Below, one piece after another: positions 53,576 to 63,323 of a stretch of 64,000 nt of DNA. The notes under the pieces were generated by a model. It was not told where the DNA came from. It ran no database searches and worked only from the letters and a program-made list of their open reading frames with translations. The stretch comes from Sphingomonas sp. CFBP 13720 (GTDB taxonomy: Bacteria > Pseudomonadota > Alphaproteobacteria > Sphingomonadales > Sphingomonadaceae), in assembly GCF_014842075.1 (NCBI RefSeq), contig NZ_JACYVA010000004.1, positions 62,001-126,000 on the forward strand, given 5' to 3'. Positions within the stretch are counted from its first letter, which is position 1. Each line of letters starts with the position of its first letter. The position numbers were made by a program, and so were the translations under genes.

Positions 53576-54829
53576 TTAGCTGTCAATTAACCCGACAAGG
53601 TCGAGCGTGTCCAGCAATGCCGCCCGAGCGCCTTCGATCCGCGCGATCAGGGTCGGATCGCCGATCGCACCGGGGGCGATCGCTTCGGGCCAGTGCGCCT
53701 CGATCACCGCCGCGATCCGGTCCAGCCGATCGGCATCGACGAGGAAGCGCGGATCGATCGTCGCGGGATCGGCGACAATGCGCAGGCGCAGACACGCGGG
53801 ACCGCCGCCGTTCGCCATCGATTCGCGCACGTCGACCACCTCCAGCCGCCGGATCGGGCCGTTGCCCGCGACCAGTTCCTGTAACCATGCCCATACCGCC
53901 GGGGTCGCCCGCGCCTCGCCCGGCAGGATCAGTGCCATGCCGCCGCCGTCGGGCAGGGTGACGAGCTGCGCATTGAACAGATAGGAGGCGATGGCATCGG
54001 ACAGGCTGACGCGGTCGGCGGGTACTTCGACGATCTCGACCGACGGCATCGCGGCGCGCAGATCGGCGAAGAAGCCGTCGCGGTCGTGGAACGCCTGTTC
54101 ATGCGCGAACAGCACGCGTTCGTTGGCGACCGCGACCACGTCGTTGTGGAACGCACCCGCCGCGATCGCAGCATCGGACTGGCGAACGAAGAACGTGCGT
54201 GCGGCGTCGAGGCCGTGGCTGCGCGCGATGGCTTCGCTGGCGTCGCGATGCTGGCGCGCCGGAAAGGGGCCACCACCGATGCCATAGACGAAGATTTCGA
54301 CGCCCGGCATGTCGTGCGTATCGCACAGCCGCATGTGATTGGCCGCGCCCTCATCGCCGAACGGGGCGGGGACGGGGCCATGCACGGTGAACGCCGGATC
54401 GGCGAAGGCGAGGCGTAGCTGCGCCAGCGTTCCCGGCCATTCGTGGCTGCGATGCGGCATCGTCACCAGATTGGCGACGGTCAGGTGACAGCGCCCATCC
54501 CCGCAATCGGCGGCGGGCGAAACGGTGGCGGCGTTGGCCGCCCACATCGCGGACGCCGACAATGCCTGCGCACGCAGATGCGCCGGTGCGTCCGCATATC
54601 GGGTGGAGAGGCTGTTCAGCCAGCGATGATCGGGTCGGGCATGCGGGAGCAGGATACCCTGATGCAGCCCCAGCGCGAGATTGGCGCGCATCTTCGCCAC
54701 GCCCTGCAAGGTCGCCGCGCGCGGGTGCGATACCAGACCGGCGTTGCGGGTAGCGGCAAGGTTGCCGTGGCTGAGGCCGGCGTAATTGTGGCTGGGACCG
54801 ATGATCCCGTCGAAATTGATCTCGACCAT
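53576..54829 (-). CDS. astB: N-succinylarginine dihydrolase
   Basis: 417 residues, a little shorter than the enteric enzyme. AstB signature VEINFDGIIGPSHNYAGLSHGNLAATRNAG at the start; catalytic His in GAFHNDVVAVAN and catalytic Cys in NGGGPACLRLR near the C-terminus. It hydrolyses succinylarginine to succinylornithine, CO2 and ammonia. The start codon lies one base after the astA stop, so the two form an operon. Confidence 0.96.
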   Translation of the reverse strand: MVEINFDGIIGPSHNYAGLSHGNLAATRNAGLVSHPRAATLQGVAKMRANLALGLHQGILLPHARPDHRWLNSLSTRYADAPAHLRAQALSASAMWAANAATVSPAADCGDGRCHLTVANLVTMPHRSHEWPGTLAQLRLAFADPAFTVHGPVPAPFGDEGAANHMRLCDTHDMPGVEIFVYGIGGGPFPARQHRDASEAIARSHGLDAARTFFVRQSDAAIAAGAFHNDVVAVANERVLFAHEQAFHDRDGFFADLRAAMPSVEIVEVPADRVSLSDAIASYLFNAQLVTLPDGGGMALILPGEARATPAVWAWLQELVAGNGPIRRLEVVDVRESMANGGGPACLRLRIVADPATIDPRFLVDADRLDRIAAVIEAHWPEAIAPGAIGDPTLIARIEGARAALLDTLDLVGLIDS

Positions 54830-54830
54830 G

Positions 54831-55841
54831 TCAGCGCGCCACATGACAGATGGATTCGCCGATTTCGACATCCAGCGCCGCCGCCGCCGCCGCATCGATC
54901 GCGATGCCGTCGTCGCGCACCGTCACGTCGCCCAGACAGGCGCGGAACCCCGCCAGCCGCCCGGTCGACAGCAGCGACGGGGTGCCGCCTTCGGCGATCG
55001 CGACGATCGTGCCCTCGCGCCGGCCACGGATCGTCGCGATCTGGTCGGTCCGCGCAGTCATCGACGGGCCGCCGTCAAAGATGTCGACATAATTCTCGAA
55101 CGCGAAGCCTTCGTTTTCCAGCATCCGCATCGCCGCGCGGCCATTGGGGTGGGGCAGGCCGATCACCGCCCGCGCGCTGTCGGGCAGCATCGCGATATAG
55201 ACCGGGTGGCGCGGCATCAGATCGGCGATGAACTGGTTGCCGTGGATCGCATTGAACTGGTCCGCTTCCTGAAAGGTCATGCCGAAGAAACGGCCGGCGA
55301 CCCCGTCCCAGAACGGCGATCCGCCCGCTTCGTCGATGATGCCGCGCAACTCCGCCAGCACCCGGTCGGCGAAGCGTCCGCGATGCCGCGCGATGAACAA
55401 ATAGCGCGACCGGGCGAGCAGCAGACCCAGCCCACCCGCGCGCTCACCGGGGTGCAGGAACAGCCCGCCGACCTCGCTCGATCCTTCCAGATCGTTGACG
55501 AGGTTCAGGATCTCGGCGCGAAACGTGCGGCCCAGCGCTTCGCTGTGCTTGGTCAGGGTCGCCATGCGATAGGAATAGAAGGGCCAGCGCTGCCCGACCT
55601 TGGTAAAGATCTGCGACGTGCCGCGCACCTCGCCGGTCGCGGTGTTTTCCAGCACCAGGATGAACGCCTCGTCCCGCGGCGTATCCGCGTCGTGGCTGAA
55701 GGCAAGCTCGCTGCGTTCCAGCCGGGTGGCCAGCGCGCCGCGATCGGGCGGCAGGTTGGTGAAACCGCCCCCGGTCAGCTTGGCCATTTCATACAGATAT
55801 TTGACGTCGCTTTCGCGCGCCGCACGGATTCGGAACGTCAC
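54831..55841 (-). CDS. astA: Arginine N-succinyltransferase
   Basis: 336 residues from GTG 55841, whose GTGA overlaps the upstream hydrolase stop. N-terminal FRIRAARESDVKYLYEMAKLTGGGFTNLP and middle SSEVGGLFLHPGERAGGLGLLLARSRYLFIA are diagnostic, with FGMTFQEADQFNAIHGNQFIADLMPRHPVY. First step of the arginine succinyltransferase pathway in the cytosol. AstC, AstD and AstE are not in the window. Confidence 0.96.
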   Translation of the reverse strand: MTFRIRAARESDVKYLYEMAKLTGGGFTNLPPDRGALATRLERSELAFSHDADTPRDEAFILVLENTATGEVRGTSQIFTKVGQRWPFYSYRMATLTKHSEALGRTFRAEILNLVNDLEGSSEVGGLFLHPGERAGGLGLLLARSRYLFIARHRGRFADRVLAELRGIIDEAGGSPFWDGVAGRFFGMTFQEADQFNAIHGNQFIADLMPRHPVYIAMLPDSARAVIGLPHPNGRAAMRMLENEGFAFENYVDIFDGGPSMTARTDQIATIRGRREGTIVAIAEGGTPSLLSTGRLAGFRACLGDVTVRDDGIAIDAAAAAALDVEIGESICHVAR

Positions 55842-57046
55842 AAGCCCCCCCGTTGCGCGATCCTTGCGATCGCCAGTGCCGACAGGCTCGCGCGTTCGGC
55901 AAGGCTGTCGACGATCATATATTCCTGATCCGAATGGATCGCGCCGCCCCGCACGCCCATCGTATCGATGACTGGCACGCCGCAGGCGGCGATGTTGTTG
56001 CCGTCGCACACCCCGCCGGTATCGCGCCATCCGATCGTCAGGCCAAGGTCGGCACCGCTGGCCCGCACCAGTTCGAACAGCCGTGCCGCGCCCGCATCGA
56101 TCGGCTTGGGCGGACGATTGAAGCTGCCATGCACCGCGATGCGGACGTCGTGCTGCGCCGCGACCATCGCCACCGCCGCGTCGATATGCGCGCGGGCGCG
56201 TTCGATCTCGTCGGCACCGTGCGGGCGGAAATTGACGCGCAGCACCGCATGGTCGGGCACGACATTGTTGGGGCCGCCCCCTTCGATCTTCGCCGGATTG
56301 ACCGCCAGCCGGGGGCCGCGCACCGCCGCCAGCCGCACCGCGATATCGGCGGCGGCGACGATCGCGTTGCGGCCTTCCTCCGGGTTGCGCCCGGCATGCG
56401 CGCTGCGGCCGGTCACGACGATCGAGAAATTGCCGGTGCCGCCGCGCGCGCCCGCCAGCGTGCCGTCGGGCAGTGCGGGTTCATAGGTGAAGGCGGCGAC
56501 CTTTCCCGCCGCATGCCGTTCGATCAGCGCGGCGGAGGCGAACGATCCGGTTTCCTCGTCGGAATTGAGCACCACGTCATATCCGAACCGTGTGGCATCC
56601 GGTCCCGCCTCGACCGCCGACAGCGCGGCGAGCATTACCGACAGCCCGCCCTTCATGTCGGCCGCGCCGGGGCCGTTCAGCGCGCCGTCGTCGCGCCAGG
56701 TCGCGTGCTGGAACGGATGATCGACCGGGTACACCGTGTCCATATGGCCGGTGAACAGCATCCGCACCGGCGCGTCGGGCCGGACGCGCAGCAGCAGGTG
56801 GCGGCCATGATCGATCGCACGCACCACGCCGTCGGCGCCGACCTGTTCGACCGGCACCGGATTGATCAGCGCGATCTCGCCCGGCAGGACCGCGAACGCA
56901 TCCGCCAGCAGCCCGGCCATCGTCGCCAGCCCGGACAGGTTGCGCGTCCCGCTGTTCACCGCGACCCAGCGTTCGACCTGCGCCAGCATCGCGGTCTGGT
57001 CGATATGGGCGATCAGGGCGTGTTCGGCGGGCGTCAGTGGCTGCAT
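55838..57046 (-). CDS. M20-family metallohydrolase in the ast operon
   Basis: 402 residues. M20 zinc ligands: His in TGHMDTVYPVDH, bridging Asp in NGPGAADMKGG, and Glu-Glu in NSDEETGS; the dimerisation domain begins near GGTGNFSIVVTGRSAHAG. It resembles carboxypeptidase G2-like and ArgE/DapE hydrolases. It is first in an operon with astA and astB. M20 proteins include a succinyl-amide hydrolase (DapE), so it may stand in for AstE, which is of another fold. This role is inference. Confidence 0.88.
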   Translation of the reverse strand: MQPLTPAEHALIAHIDQTAMLAQVERWVAVNSGTRNLSGLATMAGLLADAFAVLPGEIALINPVPVEQVGADGVVRAIDHGRHLLLRVRPDAPVRMLFTGHMDTVYPVDHPFQHATWRDDGALNGPGAADMKGGLSVMLAALSAVEAGPDATRFGYDVVLNSDEETGSFASAALIERHAAGKVAAFTYEPALPDGTLAGARGGTGNFSIVVTGRSAHAGRNPEEGRNAIVAAADIAVRLAAVRGPRLAVNPAKIEGGGPNNVVPDHAVLRVNFRPHGADEIERARAHIDAAVAMVAAQHDVRIAVHGSFNRPPKPIDAGAARLFELVRASGADLGLTIGWRDTGGVCDGNNIAACGVPVIDTMGVRGGAIHSDQEYMIVDSLAERASLSALAIARIAQRGGL

Positions 57047-57073
57047 AGCCCGGTGTAGCGCCGCCGCGCCCGA

Positions 57074-57967
57074 TCAGAAAGCGTATACGAGCGAGGCGCG
57101 ACCGGTGGTGTCGGTATTGACCCGGCCGACCGGCGGCAGGCTTTCATACTGGATGTTGTACGAGAACCGCGCGGACAGCGGCCCCAGCAGCTTGGCGTCG
57201 ACCGCGCTCAGGCTGGTCACCGTGCTGTTCGCCGCCTGGACATAGGCGGACGTATCCTGCCGGAACGTCAGCGCCGGGGTCAGTTTCCAGTCGAAATCGA
57301 CCGATCCGCGTGCCGCGAGATTGCGTTCGGTATTGCCGCCGGTGAAGGCGGTATGCCGGAACGCCGGCCCCAGTTCGAGTTCGAGCGTCACCGGCCCGCG
57401 TGCGATCGCGGTATAGCCCGCGCCCGCCGACGCGGAATAGCGGTTGGTGTAGCCGAAGAACCGGTCCGATTCATACTGCGCCGCGCCATAGGCGTAGAGC
57501 CGGTCGTCGACCTTGTAGTTCGGTTCGAACGCCGCGAGATAATGTTCGCGGCTGCTGACGCCCTCGTTTTCCTGATAGTCCGCCTGAAGCTTCAGCTTGT
57601 GACGCCAGCGATAGCCCTCGCGTGACAGGTCGAGCACGCCGGTCAGGCCCATATTGTTCGAATTGCCGCTGTTGATCCAGCCGCCGATCTCGGCACGCCC
57701 CTTCAACAGCGCGCCGAACGACGCGGTGCGCAACTGTCGCACCGTCTTTTCGGAGCGTTCGGACGTGTAGTGCGACGCGAGGTCCGCGATCTTCTGCGAA
57801 TGTTTCGGCGCGGCGCGACGGGCATATTTGACGATCGTCGCCACGTCGGCATCGTTGCGCGACGCCATCGCCTCTTCCAGCATCGTGCGGATCTCGATCG
57901 GCAGATCCGGCTCGGGCGGGGGTTCGGCGAAGAACAGGCCAAGCGGCAGGAGGATCGGATTCGGCAT
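57074..57967 (-). CDS. DUF481-family outer-membrane protein
   Basis: 297 residues. An N-terminal helical region (EIRTMLEEAMASRNDADVATIVKYARR) is followed by a beta-rich half starting LKGRAEIGGWINSGNSNNMGL and ending with the aromatic residue in RASLVYAF, as in small beta-barrel proteins of the YdiY/DUF481 group. The N-terminus MPNPILLPLGLFFAEPPP is only weakly signal-like. Relatives are induced by salt or acid, but the role is undefined. Confidence 0.82.
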   Translation of the reverse strand: MPNPILLPLGLFFAEPPPEPDLPIEIRTMLEEAMASRNDADVATIVKYARRAAPKHSQKIADLASHYTSERSEKTVRQLRTASFGALLKGRAEIGGWINSGNSNNMGLTGVLDLSREGYRWRHKLKLQADYQENEGVSSREHYLAAFEPNYKVDDRLYAYGAAQYESDRFFGYTNRYSASAGAGYTAIARGPVTLELELGPAFRHTAFTGGNTERNLAARGSVDFDWKLTPALTFRQDTSAYVQAANSTVTSLSAVDAKLLGPLSARFSYNIQYESLPPVGRVNTDTTGRASLVYAF

Positions 57968-58031
57968 GTCCGCTACCTATCACCGATCGGTACGCGGGCG
58001 CACCAACGCACCGTCCGAAATTCGGCGCGGT

Positions 58032-58511
58032 TCATCGGCGCAGGTGATCCGCGAAACCGGCCAGCACCGCTTCGTACAGCGACCGTTTGAACGGGACGAT
58101 CATCGACGGCAGGTCGGCCGGATCGGACCAGCGCCACGCGCGGAATTCGGGTTCAGGCGTGACGATGTCGATATCTGCATCGGTGCCTTCGAACGCGAAC
58201 AGGAACCAGCGCTGCCGCTGTCCGCGCCATTTCCCCTTCCAGATCCGCCCGATCATGTCGTCGGGCAGGTCGTAGAGCAGTTCGTCCGGCAGTTCGGCGA
58301 CCAGCCGCACCTTGTCGGCGGCGATGCCGGTTTCCTCCCGCAATTCGCGCACGGCGGCGTCGATCGGGGCTTCGCCGGGATCGATACCACCCTGCGGCAT
58401 CTGCCATGCCTCCAGCATCGAATCGAGCCGTTGCCCGACGAAGACCCGGCCTTCGCGGTTCAGCAGCATGACACCCGCGCAGGGGCGATAGGGGAGCAGG
58501 GTCTTGTCCAT
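58032..58511 (-). CDS. rppH: RNA pyrophosphohydrolase RppH
   Basis: 159 residues from ATG 58511. The Nudix box GGIDPGEAPIDAAVRELREETGI (about 42-64) is intact. PYRPCAGVMLLNREGRVFVGQR at the start and EFRAWRWSDPADLPSMIVPFKRSLYEAVLAGF at the end are typical of RppH. It removes pyrophosphate from 5' ends to start mRNA decay. Divergent from the HDAC-like gene with an 82-base gap. Confidence 0.94.
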   Translation of the reverse strand: MDKTLLPYRPCAGVMLLNREGRVFVGQRLDSMLEAWQMPQGGIDPGEAPIDAAVRELREETGIAADKVRLVAELPDELLYDLPDDMIGRIWKGKWRGQRQRWFLFAFEGTDADIDIVTPEPEFRAWRWSDPADLPSMIVPFKRSLYEAVLAGFADHLRR

Positions 58512-58593
58512 GCCGCTTCCTAACCCCGCCGCCGATAAAGTCGAGGCGTACGGAAGCTTTGAAGGGGCGTGCCGGCAACCTATCTGTCCCACC

Positions 58594-59499
58594 GTGATCC
58601 CGGTCGTCCACCATCCCGATTATGTCGCCGAGGCTCCGGCGGGCAGCCGCTATCGCTGGGGCAAGAACGGGCTGGTCCGCGACCTGCTGCGCGAACGCAC
58701 CGATATCGACTGGCACGACGGCATGGCGATGCCGCGCGCGTGGATCGAGGCGGTGCACGACCCCGACTATGTCGCGGAGGTGATCGAGGTGCGGGTGCCG
58801 CCGCACAAGGAACGCCGCATCGGCTTTCCCGTGACGCCGCCGATGGCGTTGCGCGCGGTCGCGGTGCCGGGCGGCACCTATGCCGCCGCGCGCGTCGCGA
58901 TGGAACGGGGTTATGCCGCGAATACCGCCGGGGGCAGTCACCATGCGCTGGCGGAAACGGGTGCGGGCTATTGCGTGTTCAACGATCTGGCGATCGCGGC
59001 GTACCGGGTGGTCGAGGAGGATGCCGGGGCGCGGGTGCTGGTGATCGACGTCGACGTGCATCAGGGCGACGGCACCGCATCGTTATTGGCGGGGCGCGAG
59101 GATCTGGCGACCTATTCGATCCATGCCGAAAAGAATTTTCCGGTGCGCAAGGCGCAGTCGACGCTGGATATCGGCCTGCCCGACGGAGTGGGCGACGACG
59201 AATATCTGACGACTCTGGCCGCGACGCTGGTGCCGCTGATCGATTCGTTCGGGCCGACGCTGCTGCTGTATCAGGCGGGGGTCGATCCGTTCGCGGGTGA
59301 CCGGCTGGGGCGGCTGGCGTTGAGCGAGGCGGGACTGGTCGAGCGCGACCGGTGGATGGGCGGGCTGGCGCGGGCGCGCGGGCTGCCGATCGCCAGTGCG
59401 CTGGGCGGCGGCTATGGCGACCTGATGGAGGTATCGCACCGCCACGTCGCGTCGATCGTGGCGGTCGCGCAGGGAACCGGACTCGTGCCGCCGGCGTAA
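58594..59499 (+). CDS. Histone-deacetylase-like amidohydrolase
   Basis: About 301 residues from GTG 58594; longer in-frame ATG starts overlap rppH and carry no conserved sequence. The HDAC fold is clear: GGSHHALAETGAGYCVFNDLAIAA with the active-site His pair, VLVIDVDVHQGDGTA with the zinc-binding Asp and His, and YQAGVDPFAGDRLGRL, GGGYG. Bacterial members act on acetylpolyamines, acetoin-type metabolites or protein lysines. The substrate is unknown. Confidence 0.9.
   Translation: MIPVVHHPDYVAEAPAGSRYRWGKNGLVRDLLRERTDIDWHDGMAMPRAWIEAVHDPDYVAEVIEVRVPPHKERRIGFPVTPPMALRAVAVPGGTYAAARVAMERGYAANTAGGSHHALAETGAGYCVFNDLAIAAYRVVEEDAGARVLVIDVDVHQGDGTASLLAGREDLATYSIHAEKNFPVRKAQSTLDIGLPDGVGDDEYLTTLAATLVPLIDSFGPTLLLYQAGVDPFAGDRLGRLALSEAGLVERDRWMGGLARARGLPIASALGGGYGDLMEVSHRHVASIVAVAQGTGLVPPA
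59473..59498 (+). promoter_or_regulatory. EcfG-like promoter candidate for the photolyase gene
   Basis: GGAAC (59473-59477), 17-base spacer, CGTA (59495-59498); one mismatch to the general-stress consensus. It lies at the 3' end of the HDAC-like gene. A start would fall at or close to the photolyase ATG. Confidence 0.3.
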
Positions 59500-59508
59500 C
59501 ATGCCGCG

Positions 59509-60873
59509 ATGACCGAACCCGTCCTGCTCTGGCTCCGCCAGGACCTCCGCCTGAACGATCAACCCGCGCTGGTCGCCGCCGTGGCGGAGGGTGCGGTGAT
59601 CCCGGTCTATATCCTCGACGACGAAACGCCGGGCGACTGGCGGATCGGCGGGGCGCAGCGCTGGTGGCTGCATCACAGCCTTTCCGCACTCGACGCGGCG
59701 TTGCGCGACAAGGGATCGCGGCTGATCCTGCGGCGTGGGGCGGCGACCGACGTGTTGCGGACGCTGTGCACGGAAACCGGCGCGGTCGCGATCCATGCGA
59801 TGCGCCATTACGAGCCATGGTGGGTGAAGGCGCAGGACGCGCTGGGCGATGCACTGACGCTGCACGACGGCAACCAGTTGCGCCCGCCCGAAAGCGTCCG
59901 CACCGGATCGGGCGGCATGTTCAAGATCTATTCCAGCTTCTGGAAGGCACTGAACCAGATGCTGCCGCCCGACGAACCGGTCGCTGCCCCCGATCGCATT
60001 CCCGCGCCCGCAAAATGGCCGAAATCCGACGACCTCGCGGACTGGGCGCTGTTGCCGGCAAAGCCCGACTGGTCGGCGGCTTTCGGCGAGACGTGGCAAC
60101 CGGGCGAGGCGGCGGCGGCGCGCACCCTCGACGATTTCACCGACAACGTCGACGACTATGAAACCGGTCGCAACCTGCCCTCGATCGACGGCAGTTCCAG
60201 CCTGTCGCCCTATCTCCATCATGGCGAGATCAGCCCGCGACAGGTGTGGGCTGCGTTGGACGGGCGGGGCGACGGGCTGACGACGTTCCGCAAGGAGCTG
60301 GCGTGGCGCGACTTCACCAGCGGCGTGGTGCTGGCCATGCCCGATTATGCCGACGCCAATGGCCGTCCGCGCTACGACCGGATGCCGTGGCGGACGGGGC
60401 CGGATGCCGATGCCGATCTGAAAGCTTGGCAACGGGGGCGCACCGGCTATCCGATCGTCGACGCCGGAATGCGGCAATTGTGGCAGATCGGGTGGATGCA
60501 CAACCGGGTGCGGATGATCACCGCATCGTTCCTCATCAAGCATCTGCTGATCGACTGGCGCGCGGGGGAGCGCTGGTTCTGGGACTGTCTGATCGATGCG
60601 GATTACGGGAACAACGCGGTCAATTGGCAATGGGTCGCGGGCACCGGGGTGGATTCGAACATGTTCGGGCGGATCATGGCCCCCCTGACCCAGTCGGAAA
60701 AGTTCGACGCGGGCGACTATATCCGCCGCTGGGTGCCCGAACTGGCCGGGCTGCCGGATGCCGCGATCCACGATCCCGACGCGGCGGGGTGTCGGCCGGA
60801 CGCCTATCCCGCGAAACGGATCGGCCACCGCGAGGCGCGCGAACGCGCGCTGGCAGCGGCAAAGGGGGTCTGA
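59509..60873 (+). CDS. phr: Deoxyribodipyrimidine photolyase
   Basis: 454 residues. N-terminal antenna-binding fold LLWLRQDLRLNDQPALVAA; C-terminal FAD domain with SSSLSPYLHHGEISPRQVW, ELAWRDF, DAGMRQLWQIGWMHNRVRMITASFLIKHLLIDWR and DADYGNNAVNWQWVAGTG with the conserved electron-transfer Trp residues. This is the class I CPD photolyase group, repairing UV dimers with blue light. It complements the LOV kinase elsewhere in the window as a light-related gene. Confidence 0.96.
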   Translation: MTEPVLLWLRQDLRLNDQPALVAAVAEGAVIPVYILDDETPGDWRIGGAQRWWLHHSLSALDAALRDKGSRLILRRGAATDVLRTLCTETGAVAIHAMRHYEPWWVKAQDALGDALTLHDGNQLRPPESVRTGSGGMFKIYSSFWKALNQMLPPDEPVAAPDRIPAPAKWPKSDDLADWALLPAKPDWSAAFGETWQPGEAAAARTLDDFTDNVDDYETGRNLPSIDGSSSLSPYLHHGEISPRQVWAALDGRGDGLTTFRKELAWRDFTSGVVLAMPDYADANGRPRYDRMPWRTGPDADADLKAWQRGRTGYPIVDAGMRQLWQIGWMHNRVRMITASFLIKHLLIDWRAGERWFWDCLIDADYGNNAVNWQWVAGTGVDSNMFGRIMAPLTQSEKFDAGDYIRRWVPELAGLPDAAIHDPDAAGCRPDAYPAKRIGHREARERALAAAKGV

Positions 60874-60906
60874 GCGAGCCGTCGCGCGCCGCGACTCAGG
60901 GTAGGA

Positions 60907-61392
60907 TCACCCGCACAGCGGCTTGCCCCGAGGATCGCGCAGTGCCTCCGCTTCGGACACGCTGTCGCTCAACCGTTCCATCGCGATGCCGGCCAGCGAT
61001 GCGCGTCGGGTACACAGCATCTCGCACGCCGCCGGGACGGTGCCGGCAAAGCGCAGGTGATCGCCGTCGAACGCCGCATCGAACGCGCAGCCCCGGCCGA
61101 AATCGATGCGCAGCCGTTCGCCGGTCTGCGTAACGCCGCCACGTCCGGTGCAGCCGATGCCGTTGCCATAGTCGATGAACGTGCCGATCCGCGTCGCGCC
61201 GCCGCGCTCGATCACGCACAGCCGGTCGCCTTCGCGCGCATACAGACCGGTCAGCGTCCGTGCCGCCGGATCGCGGATCACGCCGCGTTCGATCGCGGCA
61301 TCCTCCAGCCCCGTGCCGGGCGGGGCGGGGGCCGGTTCGGGCGAACAGCCGGCCAGCAGCAGCGCCGGCACAAGCGCCGCCCATGCCTTCAT
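60907..61392 (-). CDS. Putative lipoprotein of unknown function
   Basis: 161 residues from ATG 61392, sharing ATGA with the hisI stop. Lipoprotein signal [16 protein letters not shown] with lipid Cys at residue 16. The mature domain (about 35-161) has six Cys residues ([28 protein letters not shown]) and repeated beta strands, suggesting disulphide-linked periplasmic folding. No known family recognised. Confidence 0.75.
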   Translation of the reverse strand: MKAWAALVPALLLAGCSPEPAPAPPGTGLEDAAIERGVIRDPAARTLTGLYAREGDRLCVIERGGATRIGTFIDYGNGIGCTGRGGVTQTGERLRIDFGRGCAFDAAFDGDHLRFAGTVPAACEMLCTRRASLAGIAMERLSDSVSEAEALRDPRGKPLCG

Positions 61393-61748
61393 TCGGCGGG
61401 CACCAGCGAATCGCCGTCGATCCGGCGGAAGAAACAGGTCCGCGCGCCGGTGTGACAGGCGGGGCCAGCCGGTTCCACGCGCAGCCACACGGCATCCTGA
61501 TCGCAATCGATCCGCGCCTCCACGACGCGCAGCACGTTGCCCGACGTCTCACCCTTCTTCCACAGGCGGGCGCGACTCCGCGACCAGAAGGTCGCTTCGC
61601 CGGTTTCGATCGTCAGCCGCAGCGCGTCGGCATTCATATGCGCGACCATCAGCGGTTCCAGCGTCGCGGCGTCGACCGCGATCGCGGTCAGCAGGCCATC
61701 GGCATCATATTTCGGGTTCAGCGTCAGGCCGGTATCGCGTGGGGTCAT
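61389..61748 (-). CDS. hisI: Phosphoribosyl-AMP cyclohydrolase
   Basis: 119 residues. [27 protein letters not shown] and [13 protein letters not shown] with the zinc-binding Asp-x-Asp-x-Asp and [13 protein letters not shown] carrying two Cys ligands are diagnostic. It opens the adenine ring of PR-AMP in histidine synthesis. It is alone, not fused to HisE, and its end is coupled to a lipoprotein gene of unrelated type. Confidence 0.95.
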   Translation of the reverse strand: MTPRDTGLTLNPKYDADGLLTAIAVDAATLEPLMVAHMNADALRLTIETGEATFWSRSRARLWKKGETSGNVLRVVEARIDCDQDAVWLRVEPAGPACHTGARTCFFRRIDGDSLVPAE

Positions 61749-61861
61749 CGCGAACCCCTATCGCGCAAACCGGTTCCGCCGCAATCGACGAACGGAGGGC
61801 GACAAATGTGAATCGCGTCCCTATATGGCGGTCGTGTGACACACGAACCCCCGAAGGGCCG

Positions 61862-63319
61862 ATGCTGACCACCCATCCATTCGACGACGACAAGCTGCGC
61901 GAAGAGTGCGGCATTTTCGGTGTATCCGGCGCGGACGGCGCGGCGGCGCTGGTGGCCCTCGGCCTCCATGCGTTGCAGCATCGCGGGCAGGAGGCGGCGG
62001 GCATCTGCAGCTGGGATGGGGCGATGTTCCATACCCAGCGGGCGCAGGGCCATGTCGCAGGCAATTTCGACCGGCCGGAGATCATCGAATCGCTGCCGGG
62101 CGCAACCGCCTGTGGCCATGTCCGCTATTCGACCACCGGTGAAACGTCGAACCGCAACATCCAGCCGCTCTATGCCGAACTGGCGTCGGGCGGTTTCGCG
62201 ATCGCGCACAACGGCAATCTTTCCAACGCCATGCGGCTGCGGAAGGATCTGGTGCGCACCGGATCGATCTTTCAGTCGACCAGCGACACCGAAGTCATCA
62301 TCCATCTGGTGGCGACGTCCAACTACCGGACGCTGCTCGACCGGTTCATCGATGCGCTGAAACAGGTCGAGGGCGCGTACTCGCTGATCTGCATGACGCC
62401 CGAAGGGATGATCGTGTGCCGCGATCCGCTGGGCATCCGTCCACTGGTGATGGGCAAGCTGGGCGAAACCTATGTCTTCGCGTCGGAAACCGTCGGTCTC
62501 GACGTCGTCGGCGCGCAATTCGTGCGCGAAGTCGATCCGGGCGAACTGGTGATCGTCAAGAACGGCGAACTGCGCTCGATCCGTCCGTTCGCGCCGCTGT
62601 CGCCGCGTCCGTGCATCTTTGAATGGGTCTATTTCTCGCGTCCCGACTCGATCTCCGAAGACCGCTCGATCTATTCGGTGCGCAAGGCGATCGGCGCGGA
62701 ACTGGCGGGCGAGAACCCGGTCGATGCCGATCTGGTCATTCCCGTGCCCGATTCGGGCGTGCCGGCGGCGATCGGCTATGCGCAGGCGTCGGGTATCCCG
62801 TTCGAACTCGGCATCATCCGTTCGCACTATGTCGGACGGACCTTCATCCAGCCGGGCGACAAGGTCCGCCATCTGGGCGTCAAGTTGAAGCACAATGCCA
62901 ATCGCAAGCTGATCGAGGGGCGCAAGATCGTCCTGATCGACGACTCGATCGTGCGCGGCACCACCAGCCTGAAGATCGTGCAGATGATGCGCGATGCCGG
63001 CGCGGCCGAAGTGCATATGCGCATCGCCAGCCCGCCGACGCGGCATAGCTGCTTCTACGGCGTCGATACGCCCGAACGGGCCAAGCTGCTGGCGGCCAAG
63101 CTCGATCTGAGCGGGATGACCGAATATATCCAGGCCGACAGCCTGTCGTTCGTGTCGATCGACGGTCTGTACCGTGCGCTGGGCGAAGCCAATCGTGCGT
63201 CGGTTCGCCCGAAATATTGCGACGCCTGCTTCACCGGCGATTATCCTACGCCGCTGACCGATCAGGACGAAACCTGTTCGGTGGACCAGTTGGCGATGCT
63301 CGAAGAACGGGTCGGCTGA
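61862..63319 (+). CDS. purF: Amidophosphoribosyltransferase
   Basis: 485 residues from ATG 61862. The N-terminal nucleophile Cys is at 16 (REECGIFGV) after a propeptide, as in the Bacillus-type enzyme that is processed and carries an iron-sulfur cluster; candidate ligands are the Cys in RPCIFEW, HSCFYG and the CDAC pair near the end. The PRPP-binding loop is KIVLIDDSIVRGTTS. It makes phosphoribosylamine, the first step of purine synthesis. Confidence 0.97.
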   Translation: MLTTHPFDDDKLREECGIFGVSGADGAAALVALGLHALQHRGQEAAGICSWDGAMFHTQRAQGHVAGNFDRPEIIESLPGATACGHVRYSTTGETSNRNIQPLYAELASGGFAIAHNGNLSNAMRLRKDLVRTGSIFQSTSDTEVIIHLVATSNYRTLLDRFIDALKQVEGAYSLICMTPEGMIVCRDPLGIRPLVMGKLGETYVFASETVGLDVVGAQFVREVDPGELVIVKNGELRSIRPFAPLSPRPCIFEWVYFSRPDSISEDRSIYSVRKAIGAELAGENPVDADLVIPVPDSGVPAAIGYAQASGIPFELGIIRSHYVGRTFIQPGDKVRHLGVKLKHNANRKLIEGRKIVLIDDSIVRGTTSLKIVQMMRDAGAAEVHMRIASPPTRHSCFYGVDTPERAKLLAAKLDLSGMTEYIQADSLSFVSIDGLYRALGEANRASVRPKYCDACFTGDYPTPLTDQDETCSVDQLAMLEERVG

Positions 63320-63323
63320 ACCG

